Source: an uncultured Bacilli bacterium (GTDB lineage: Bacteria; Bacillota_I; Bacilli_A; RF39; UBA660). From it: a stretch of 31,274 nucleotides of DNA. Of the stretch, positions 9,523-18,700 are shown in pieces. A program made the translations under genes and the position numbers. Location of the stretch: positions 1 to 31,274 of the forward strand of contig CAKPMH010000014.1 in NCBI GenBank assembly GCA_934167935.1, written 5' to 3'. The notes below the pieces were generated by a model, which did no database searches, was not told the DNA's origin, and saw only the letters and a program-made list of their open reading frames with translations. Within the stretch, counting starts at the first letter, position 1, and every line of letters begins with the position of its first letter.

Positions 9523-10578
9523 TTATTCACCTCTTAGTTTACGTGCTTGATCTTCTGTTATTAATGCTTCTATTACTTTATCTATATCACCTTGCATAAT
9601 TCTATCTAATGTATTTAAAGTAAATCCTATTCTATGATCTGTTACTCTATTTTGTGGATAGTTATATGTTCTTATTTTTTCACTTCTATCCCCTGTACCA
9701 ATTTTGCTTCTTCTTTCAGCACCTAATTCTTTTTCTTGTTGTTGCATTTTATAATCATAAAGTCTAGATGCTAGTATTTTAAAGGCTTTTTCTTTATTTT
9801 TAATTTGGCTTCTTTCAGTTTGTGAATATACAACTATTCCTGTTGGAATATGTGTAAGCCTTACTGCTGAATCTGTTGTATTAACTCCTTGTCCTCCACA
9901 TCCTGATGATCTTGTAATATCAATTCTTACATCATTCATATCAATTTCGGCATCTACTTCTTCTGCTTCTGGCATTACAAGTACGGTTGCAGTTGAGGTA
10001 TGTACTCTTCCTTGTGTTTCTGTAGATGGAACTCTTTGTACACGATGTGCTCCTGATTCATATTTTAATTTTGAATAAACATTTTCACCCTTAACCATGA
10101 AACTTATTAAAGAATATCCTCCAGCTTCAGATTTTTCTTCTTCTATTATTTCTATTTTCCAATTTTCTTTTTCAGCAAGTTTTTTATACATTTCAAATAA
10201 GTCACCCGCAAATATATTTCCTTCATCTCCACCTGCTGCTCCTCTAATTTCAACGATTACGTCTTTTCCATCATTAGGATCTTTTGGAAGTAATAATATT
10301 TCTATTTCCTTATTTAATTCTTCTAATTTTTTATTATTTTCTTCTAATTCTTCTCTTGCCATTTCTCCAAGTTCTGGATCCTTAAGCATTTCTTTGGCAT
10401 CTTCTATATTATTTGTTATTTTTTTATATTCTTGGTATGCTTCATAAGCATCTTTTAAACTTGCTTGTTCGCGATTTAATTTTAAGGCTTCTTTTACATT
10501 TTGGATGACTTCTGGCTTCATCATTTCTTCTGTAAGTTCATTATATCTTTTTTCTATATTTTCTAATCTCTCAAGCAT
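9523..10578 (-). CDS. prfA: Peptide chain release factor 1
   Basis: Recognises UAA and UAG stop codons and releases the finished protein. At 351 residues it has normal length. The GGQ peptidyl-transfer motif is present in SSGCGGQGVNTTDSAVR at about residue 228, where most family members have SGAGGQHVN. The codon-recognition tripeptide region reads RVPSTETQGRVHTS, with PST in place of the common PAT. Both are conservative variants of otherwise strong RF1 features. ATG at 10578 follows AAAGGGTG. First gene of the prfA-zinc protein-prmC(-polC) cluster. All intact genes here end in TAA or TAG, the codons RF1 reads. Confidence 0.96.
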   Translation of the reverse strand: MLERLENIEKRYNELTEEMMKPEVIQNVKEALKLNREQASLKDAYEAYQEYKKITNNIEDAKEMLKDPELGEMAREELEENNKKLEELNKEIEILLLPKDPNDGKDVIVEIRGAAGGDEGNIFAGDLFEMYKKLAEKENWKIEIIEEEKSEAGGYSLISFMVKGENVYSKLKYESGAHRVQRVPSTETQGRVHTSTATVLVMPEAEEVDAEIDMNDVRIDITRSSGCGGQGVNTTDSAVRLTHIPTGIVVYSQTERSQIKNKEKAFKILASRLYDYKMQQQEKELGAERRSKIGTGDRSEKIRTYNYPQNRVTDHRIGFTLNTLDRIMQGDIDKVIEALITEDQARKLRGE

Positions 10579-10605
10579 ATAAACACCCTTTCTAAAACTT
10601 TTTCT

Positions 10606-10634
10606 ATTATACTATAATATGAAAAAATAAGCAA
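10606..10634 (-). promoter_or_regulatory. Promoter of prfA operon
   Basis: TTGCTT (10629-10634), 17 bases, then TATAAT (10606-10611), about 27 bases before the ATG. The -35 box lies in the arm of the terminator that ends the preceding lipoprotein gene, so terminator and promoter are superimposed. Confidence 0.7.
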
Positions 10635-10651
10635 TAATTTGCTTATTTTTT
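10622..10651 (-). terminator. Rho-independent terminator of the surface-protein operon
   Basis: On the minus strand AAATAAGCAA pairs with TTGCTTATTT around a three-base loop, flanked by A and T runs. The 5' arm overlaps the stop codon of the lipoprotein gene. The A/T symmetry could allow function in both directions. Confidence 0.85.
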
Positions 10652-11053
10652 TACTTCATATTCGATACTTGCAGCTTTTGATAAATCTATATCTACTGAT
10701 GAATTAATTGTTCTTGTTTCTCCTGCTTTTATTGTATCTCCTACATATCCTGGTATTTTTACTATTTCTTTTCCATCTTTATCTTTTATTATTATCATAT
10801 ACTCGTTTAACTTATAATCTGTATCTGTATCATTTGTTACACTTGTTGTTAATTTTGTTATTCCATTTGTTGTTACCATACTTGTATTTGTCATTTTTAT
10901 TCCATCTACTTCTTGGTCTTTTATTACTTCTTTATTTGTATTTACTTTTACTTCATCTTTTTTTGTTTCTTTTTCTTTTTTCTTACATCCACATCCTGTT
11001 ATTAGTCCTACTAATAATAATGTTGACAATGTTAATATTACTACTTTTTTCAT
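10643..11053 (-). CDS. Small lipoprotein
   Basis: A 136-residue exported lipoprotein. It has a Lys-containing N-terminus, a hydrophobic stretch and the lipobox LITGC, so Cys21 is the expected lipidated residue. A charged Lys/Glu linker (about 24-50) follows, then a domain of about 85 residues rich in T/S and beta-type sequence (TKLTTSVTNDTDTDYKLNEY). That part resembles FxLYD-like or other small immunoglobulin-like lipoprotein domains in style, but I cannot assign a family. It is last in an operon with two secreted tail-fibre-tip-like proteins and the giant pilin-like protein, starting 14 bases after the previous stop. A role at the membrane in assembling or anchoring those proteins is inference. 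Confidence 0.85.
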   Translation of the reverse strand: MKKVVILTLSTLLLVGLITGCGCKKKEKETKKDEVKVNTNKEVIKDQEVDGIKMTNTSMVTTNGITKLTTSVTNDTDTDYKLNEYMIIIKDKDGKEIVKIPGYVGDTIKAGETRTINSSVDIDLSKAASIEYEVKK

Positions 11054-11067
11054 TTTTTTCCTTCTTT

Positions 11068-11907
11068 CTATTTTACTCTCTTATATATATAAGTAACTAT
11101 ATATGAATCTAATGTTGAAAACGCTGCATTAGACCCTGTTGCTCCACTTGTTGATGTACTAATACTATTAGTTGTTACTTCAGGTACTGTGTGTGAATGT
11201 GATCCACTTGATCCTACACTAAGTGATGGTGCACCAATATTTCCTGATAATGAATGTGAGTGGCTTCCTGCTGATGCTACTAAATTACCATTTTTCCAAT
11301 GGTTTCTCCACCATGCACCTGGTGTCGTTTTATATTTATACCCATTAGTACATGCTGTACATGCAAGTGTATTTGAACCCTCTACTAAAGCTTCTCCACC
11401 TGTATCAAATGCATGATTATGTGATCCTGCACTACTTGATGTATAAGTTAAATTAGAAATTGTTGTTTGTGGTGTTGTATGCGTATGAGCTCCACTTGAA
11501 CTTATTGTAGTAGCTGGTGTTGTGTGTGTATGAGATATTGTATGGGAATGGCTTGGAAGATTACTTGTTGATAAAGCTACATTATAACTTCCACCTGTTT
11601 TTTCAACTGTATTAAATGAACTATTATCACTACTATATCCAGTTAAGTTTCTTCCTCTTGCATAAACTTCCCATGTTCCACCATACTTACTTGCCATTTT
11701 ATCTATTGTACTTTCATCAGCATTGGTTGTCATATATATGCTTCCAACTGGGTGACTATTTAAAAATATACTTTTTTCTGCTTCATCTAATTTTACTATT
11801 ATGTTATCTATTTCATTTTCTATATCATTACTTGCCTTAACGAATAGTGGGAAAATGAATATAAATATCATTAATAAATTTAAAATTATTTTTTTACTAT
11901 TTTTCAT
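11068..11907 (-). CDS. Secreted protein with phage tail-fibre-tip-like domain (copy 3)
   Basis: A 279-residue exported protein. An N-terminal signal peptide with an A-type cleavage site (about 24-26, FVKAS) is followed by a short heptad-like helix (about 28-50) and then HPVGSIYMTT at about 54. The rest matches the type of C-terminal domain found in phage baseplate/tail-fibre proteins (gp10/gp12-like): YGGTWEVYA, GYSSDNSSFNTVEKTGG, NLPSHSHTISHTHTTP and the terminal YIVTYIYKRVK. Repeated HxH motifs (HSH, HTH, HNH) may bind metal, as in T4 fibre tips. A central segment (about 165-215, with WWRNHW and several Cys) differs from its two paralogues. The TAG of the preceding gene is part of its AGGAG binding site. 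There are no neighbouring phage genes, so this is more likely a cell-surface protein than a prophage fibre. Confidence 0.88.
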   Translation of the reverse strand: MKNSKKIILNLLMIFIFIFPLFVKASNDIENEIDNIIVKLDEAEKSIFLNSHPVGSIYMTTNADESTIDKMASKYGGTWEVYARGRNLTGYSSDNSSFNTVEKTGGSYNVALSTSNLPSHSHTISHTHTTPATTISSSGAHTHTTPQTTISNLTYTSSSAGSHNHAFDTGGEALVEGSNTLACTACTNGYKYKTTPGAWWRNHWKNGNLVASAGSHSHSLSGNIGAPSLSVGSSGSHSHTVPEVTTNSISTSTSGATGSNAAFSTLDSYIVTYIYKRVK

Positions 11908-11916
11908 ATCATTCTC

Positions 11917-12744
11917 CTAACTAATTCTTTTATATGTATAAACAACAACATATGGGCTTAAATTTGAAAATGCTGCATTAGATCCTGTTGCACCAGAATT
12001 TCCAGTACTAGCAGCAGACGTTGTTCTAGATGCTACAGAATGAGTATGCGATCCGCTTGAACCTATACTAAGTGCTGGAATCGTAATTGAACCTGAGACT
12101 GTATGGGTATGAGCTCCTGCACCGCTTAATGCACTTTTATTTTTTTTCATACCTGGCCACCATGATTCAGGGGAACTAGTATTAGCAAATCCCATGGTCC
12201 TATCAACAACAGTTGGACTATTTGCATTTTGATCTGTAATAACAACAATATATCCACCATTTGTCCATCCATGAGTATGAGCCCCGTTAGAATTTAATGT
12301 CAAACTAAATGAAAGTTCTTTACTTGCCGTTGAATGGGTATGGGCTCCACCTGATCCCGTTGATACTTCAGGTGTTGTATGTGTATGTGAAATTAAGTGT
12401 GTATGGCTTGGCATATTACTTGTAGATAAAGTTGTAGTATAATTTCCACCTTTTTTTTCAACCGTATTAAATGATGAATTACTTGAATCATATCCCATAA
12501 TTATTCTACCAGCAGCATAAACTTCCCATGTCCCACCATACTTTGCTTTTAATTTATCAACTGTATTTTCATCACTACTAGTTGTCATATATATACTTCC
12601 AACTGGGTGATTATTTAAAAATTGACTATTTTTAAAATTATCTATTTTAGAGCTTAATGAATCAAGATCATCTTTAACAGCTCCAAAGACAGTTAGAGGA
12701 AAAAGTAATATAAATAATAATAAGCTTTTTAATAATTTTTTCAT
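11917..12744 (-). CDS. Secreted protein with phage tail-fibre-tip-like domain (copy 2)
   Basis: A 275-residue exported protein closely paralogous to the next gene downstream and to the C-terminus of the giant protein upstream. A signal peptide (LLLFILLFPLTVFGA, cleavage near 22) precedes a short coiled-coil-like helix (DDLDSLSSKIDNFKNSQFL). HPVGSIYMTTSSDENTV and the tail-fibre tip domain follow, with HTHLISHTHTTP, SHTHSV and the terminal PYVVVYTYKRIS. The segment at about 155-205 (GYIVVITDQNANS, ESWWPGMKKNK) is specific to this copy. The ATG is nine bases after the stop of the giant gene, and the TAG stop overlaps the TAGGAGG binding site. With no transmembrane anchor it is presumably released or held by partner proteins. 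Confidence 0.88.
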   Translation of the reverse strand: MKKLLKSLLLFILLFPLTVFGAVKDDLDSLSSKIDNFKNSQFLNNHPVGSIYMTTSSDENTVDKLKAKYGGTWEVYAAGRIIMGYDSSNSSFNTVEKKGGNYTTTLSTSNMPSHTHLISHTHTTPEVSTGSGGAHTHSTASKELSFSLTLNSNGAHTHGWTNGGYIVVITDQNANSPTVVDRTMGFANTSSPESWWPGMKKNKSALSGAGAHTHTVSGSITIPALSIGSSGSHTHSVASRTTSAASTGNSGATGSNAAFSNLSPYVVVYTYKRIS

Positions 12745-12753
12745 TTTTTCCTC

Positions 12754-15700
12754 CTAACTAACCCTCTTATAAATATAAACTGTTACATATGGGCTTAATC
12801 TTGAAAATGCTGTACCTGAGCCTGTTGAACCTGATGTTTCAGCACTTGCAGCAGATGTTGTCATTGCTGGTGCTGTATGTGAATGCGATCCACTTGAACC
12901 TATACTAAGAGCTGGAATTGTTGCTGAACCAGAGACTGTATGAGAATGATCTCCAGCTGATGTTGTTTTACTTGATAACCTCTTATTCCATCCATGCCAC
13001 CAACCTGAATTAGTTAAATATTCATACCCCCAACTATAAGGAAGATTTCTTTGAACATCGGCAGATGGGTTTGGAGTATCAATAGCCATTGCATCTCTTG
13101 CACCTTGTGCGAATCCATGACTATGACTTCCAGATGCACTTACACTAAACGAATAACTTGCTGTACCTGAACCTGTTGTATGAGTATGGGCTCCTTCAGT
13201 TATTGTTGTTTGTGGTACTGTATGAGTATGTGAAATTGAATGTGTGTGACTTGGAAGATTACCCGTAGATAATGTTGTTGTTGCACTTCCACCAGTACCT
13301 TCTATTGTGCTAAATGATGAATTACTTGAATCATACCCCATTATTGTTCTACCTTTAGCATAAACTTCCCATGTTCCACCATATTTACTTGCCATTTTAG
13401 CAACTGTATTTTCATCACTACTAGTTGTCATATATATACTTCCAACTGGATGACTTGTTAAAAATTGATTATTAACCATATTTGTATATTTTGTATTTAA
13501 TAAATTATGTATATTGCTATAGAATGTATTTTTTTCTGATTCTGATAATGTATATTCAGTTTGATTTCCTACATTATCAGTTACTTTTAATTTAATTGTA
13601 CTAACATGTAATCCCTTAAATTTGTATGTTTTACTTGTTGATTCTGTATAGCTTGCTCCATCTATACTATAATAATATTTATTTATTCCTGAACCAACAT
13701 CAGAACAATTCATGTTAACTGTTACACTACTTAATGTATAATCTGTAATAGTATTAGTACATATTGGCTTATCAGCATCATTTGTTGTAACTGTTGCTGA
13801 TGCTGGACTAGTTGTATTTTTTCCATCATATAATCTTGCATATATATATGTTGGATTACTTGTTGTTGCTGTCCAATTAATCGTTGCTGTACCACCATTT
13901 GAAATACTTGTCCAATCCTTTTTTACCGTTGTTCCACTTACCATTCTATATTGTAGTGTTGTTCCACTTGTTTGGTTGGTTACACTTATCTTTACCGTTT
14001 TACTCTTACTCCAAGTTGTTGGCGTTGGTGAAATTGTAATTTCACCCTCAATTGAAAGTGTTTTTATACTTCCCGTTTTTGTTGTTGATAATCCCGATCC
14101 ATTCGTTGTTATGACTCTGTAATAGTATAAAGTATTTTGAGATAATCCTGTTGCTACACATACACCATTTTGTATTGTACCTTTACTTCCATAACTTGTA
14201 TTTGTTCCATATTCACACGTTGTACTTTTTATTCCTGATTCTGAATCACTTGCAGTAATCTTTAATGAAATACTATTTGTTGTACTTGATGCTGTAACAC
14301 TTAACTTTGGTGGAGTTGGATCAATTACTTCTGTAATTGTATATGTTTCTGCAGAAGTAAACTTTTCTCCATCATTTATTCTTGCATAAAGTGTTCCTGA
14401 AGAAGTAAATTTAATACTTGGATTTCCTGTTACTTTATACCATGTATTTGCAGCATAACTTGTTGTTGATGTTCCCTGACACGTGCTTGGATCTGTGCTT
14501 GTTCCACATGATATTCCTGCTATACTACTTGTTGTAGCTACTGTTGTTTTTACATAATATGTTGGCGTTGTTACATTTTTAGCTGTAAATGTTGTTGTTA
14601 TCGTTTGATATTGAGCATATTTTGTATTTGTTGGATAACTTGTTTTAGCAAATGATATTGATGTTATACCGGTTTTAATACTTCCAGTTTTTGTTGTTGG
14701 AAGTCCTGCATTATTTGTTGTAGTAACTTGGTAATAATATGTTGTTCCACTTACTACATTATTCTTTATTATACATTTATTATTTTTTATTTCACCTGTA
14801 TATCCATAATTTGTACTTGTTCCATATTTACATACTGTACTTGCTATTCCAGATTCTAAATCCGATGCGCTTACATCAAATACAATGGTTGATGTTGTAG
14901 TTGCAGCTGTTCCTAATGTTAAATTTGGAGATGTTGTATCTATTTTTGTTATAGTCATTGTTTCAGCTGATGAATATATCTTTCCATCATTTATTCTTGC
15001 ATAAACTGTTCCATTTGATGTAAATTTTACATTAGTATTTCCTGTTACTTTATACCATGTATTTGCAGCGTAATTTGTTGTTGATGTTCCTTGACATGTA
15101 CTTGGATCATTACTTGTTCCACATGGTACTCCTGCTAAACTTCCGGTTGTTGCTACTGTCGTTTTTACATAATATGTTGGAGTTGAAATACTTGTAGCAG
15201 TAAATTTTATGCTTGCTGTTTTATATTGAGCATAACTTGTACTTGTTGGATATTGAGTTAATCCTATGTCTATAGATGATACACCGGTTGTTGTTTCACC
15301 TTTTACTTCTGTAATTCTACCAGCATTATTAATAGCAGTAACTTTATAATAATACTTTGTTCCACTTGATAATTTTGGAAGTTGACAAATATTATTAGAA
15401 ATTGAAGCTGTAGTTCCATAACTTGTACTTGTTCCATAAACACATGTTAATGATTTTAGTCTTGATTCTGGATCACTAGCTTTAATTGGAATTGAAATGC
15501 TACTTGTTGTAGTTGTTGCTGAACCTAACTCTACAAAAGGCGGAGTTTTGTCTATGTTAGTAACTGTAAATGTTTCAGCTGATGAATAAATTTCACCATC
15601 ATTTACCCTTGCATAAACTGTTCCATTATCAGTGAAATTAACCTTTACACTTGATGGTACTTTATACCATGTATTTGCAGCATAACTTGTTGTTGATGTT

Positions 15701-18700
15701 CCTTGACATGTACTTGGATCATTACCTGTTCCACATGATATTCCAGATACATTTCCGGTTGTAGAAACTGTTGTTTTTATATAATATGTTGGGACTGAAA
15801 CATTACTTGCATTAAATGTTACTTGAACATTTTTATACTGAGAATAGCTTGTATCTAATGGATATTTTGTCATATCAAATGATATTGTTGTTACACCTGA
15901 GACTGTATCTCCTGTTACTGTTTTTGTAAGACCTGCTTTGTTTGTTGTTACAAGTATATAATAATATTTTGTATTACTTGTTAAACCTTTCATCTCACAC
16001 TTGCTGTTAGCTATTACACCATCTTTATCATAACTTGTACTTGTTCCATATTTACAAGTTGTACCATCTATTCCAGACTCTGAATCACTTGCCGTAAATG
16101 GTATTGTTGTTTTCTTAGTAGTTTGTTTTAAACTTCCTAATACTAAATCTGGAGGTGTTGTATCTATTTTTGTTATAGTCATTGTTTCAGCTGATGAATA
16201 ACTTTCTCCATCATTTACCCTTGCATAAAGTGTTCCATTTGCTTTAAATGTTATATCTATATTTGAACTTACTTTATACCATGTATTTGCAGCATAATTT
16301 GTTGTTGATGTTCCTTGACATGTACTTGGATCATTACCTGTTCCACATGATATTCCAGATAAGTTTCCGATTGTTGCTACTGTTGTTTTTATATAATATG
16401 TTGGGGTTGTTACATTATTAGATGTAAATTTAGCTTTAACTACTTTATATTGAGCATACTCCGTTGATGTTGGATATTGTGTAAGAGAAAGTGATATTGC
16501 CGTTGAACCTGAGACTGTATCTCCTGTTACTGTTTTTGTAAGACCTGCTTTATTTGTTGTTACAACTTTATAATAATAGGTTGTATTGCTTGTTAAAGAT
16601 TTCATCTCACACTTATTATTCTTTATTTCTCCATCTTTATCATAACTTGTGCTTGTTCCATATTTACATACTGTACTATCTATTCCAGATTCTGAATCAC
16701 TTGCCGTAAATGGAATTTTTACTGTTTTAGTCGTTTTTTCTAAATTTCCTAATGTTAAATTTGGAGATGTTGTATCTATTTTTGTTATTGTTAATGTCTC
16801 TGATGATGAATAACTTTCTCCATCATTTACTCTTGCATAAAGCGTTCCATTTGATGTAAATTTTATATTTGTATTTGAATTTACTTTATACCATGTATTT
16901 GCAGCATAACTTGTTGTAGATGTTTCTTTACATGCACCTGGTTCTGTATTTGTTCCACATGGTATTCCTGTAACACTTCCAGATACATTTACTGTTGCCT
17001 TAACATAATATGTTGGGGTTGTTACTTCTTTTGCACTAAATGTTACTTGAACATTTTTATACTGTGCGTATTCTGTTGTTGTTGGGTATTGTGTAAGAGA
17101 AAGTGATATTGATGTTGAACCTGAGATTGTATCTCCTGTTTTAGTTGTTGTAAGTCCTGAACCATTTGTTGTAGTTATACTGTAGTAATATTTTGTATTT
17201 GCATTACCTGTTATTATACATGTATTGTTATTTATTTCTCCATCTTTACCATAATTTGTACTTGTTCCATATTTACATACTGTACTATCTATTCCAGATT
17301 CTGAATCACTTGCTGTAAATGGGATTTTTATTGTTTTTGTTGTTTTAGTTAAATTACCTAATGTTAAATTGGGAGATGTTGTATCTATTTTTGTTATAGT
17401 CATTGTTTCAGCTGACGAATAACTTTCCCCATCATTTACTCTTGCATAAAGCGTTCCATTTGATGTAAATTTTATATTTGTATTTGAATTTACTTTATAC
17501 CATGTATTTGCATTATAATTTTTTGTAGCAGTTTTAGAGCATGTTCCTGGATCAGTATTTGTTCCACATGATATTCCTTCTATACTACCTGTTGTAGCAA
17601 CTGTTGTTTTTATATAATATGTTGGGGTCGTTACTTCTTTTGAATTAAATGTTACTTTTACGCTTTTATACTGTGCATATTCTGTATTCGATGGTGAATT
17701 TGTAAGAGTAAACAATATTTGTGTTGAACCAGATGTAAAACTTCCAGTTAACTCTTTAGTAAGTCCAGAATTATTAGTAGCAATTATTTTATAATAATAC
17801 TTTGTTCCACTTACTAAATTAGACATTTCACATTTATCATTTTTTATTGTTCCTGTTGTTTCATTATTATTATTTTTTCCATAACTACATACAACACTGG
17901 CTATATCTGATTCAGCGTCACTTGCTGTAAATGGAAGTGATGCATAAGATGTTGTTTTATAAATTTCACCTGTTGCTAAAATTGGTGGTGTCGTATCTAT
18001 TTTTGTTATAGTCATTGTTTCAGCTGATGAATATATTTCTCCATCATTTATTCTTGCATAAAGTGTTCCATTTGATGTAAATTTAACATCAGTGTTTGAA
18101 TTTACTTTATACCATGTGTTTGCAGCATAATTTGTTGTTGATGTTCCTTGACACGTACTTGGATCATTACCTGTTCCACATGATATTCCATTTATACTTC
18201 CTGTTGTAGCAACTGTTGTTTTTATATAAAATGTCGGATTTGTTATTTTTTCTTGTGAAAACTTTACTTTAGCTGTTTTATATTGTGCATAGGTTGTATT
18301 ATCAGGATATGATACTAGATCAATTTTAATTGATGATGAACCAGTGTCAGTATCTCCTGTTACTACTTTATTTAATCCTGCTTTATTTCTTGTTTCTACT
18401 CTATAATAGTATTTTGTACCAGATTTTAAATTAGAAATAACACATTCATTATTAACTATTTTTCCACTATAACTATAATTTGTATTCTCACCATATTTAC
18501 ATGTTGTATTATCTATATCTGATTCTAAGTCTCTATTTAAAGTTATTGGTATTTTTATACTTTTGGTTGTTATATAACTATTTCCTAAAATTAATTCTGG
18601 TTCTGTTATATCATTTGTTACAACAGTATAAGTAGCAGTATTGCTTATGTTATCTCCATCTGTTTGCCTTGCATATATATATGTTGGTATATTTACATTA

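Noticed and set aside
10708..11106. Plus-strand open frames such as 10708-11106, 2729-3028, 10097-10447 and 28008-28430
   Set aside because: They are antisense shadows of confident minus-strand genes, rich in Leu/Phe/Ser from reversed A-rich codons, with no binding sites or recognisable domains.
11068..13460. Target genes of a diversity-generating retroelement
   Set aside because: No reverse transcriptase, template repeat or adenine-biased variable repeat is visible in the window; variation between copies is segmental rather than scattered at A positions.
14321..18605. CRISPR array, suggested by regular repetition
   Set aside because: The period is about 610 bases, the units are coding throughout and diverged, and no short repeat-spacer pattern exists.
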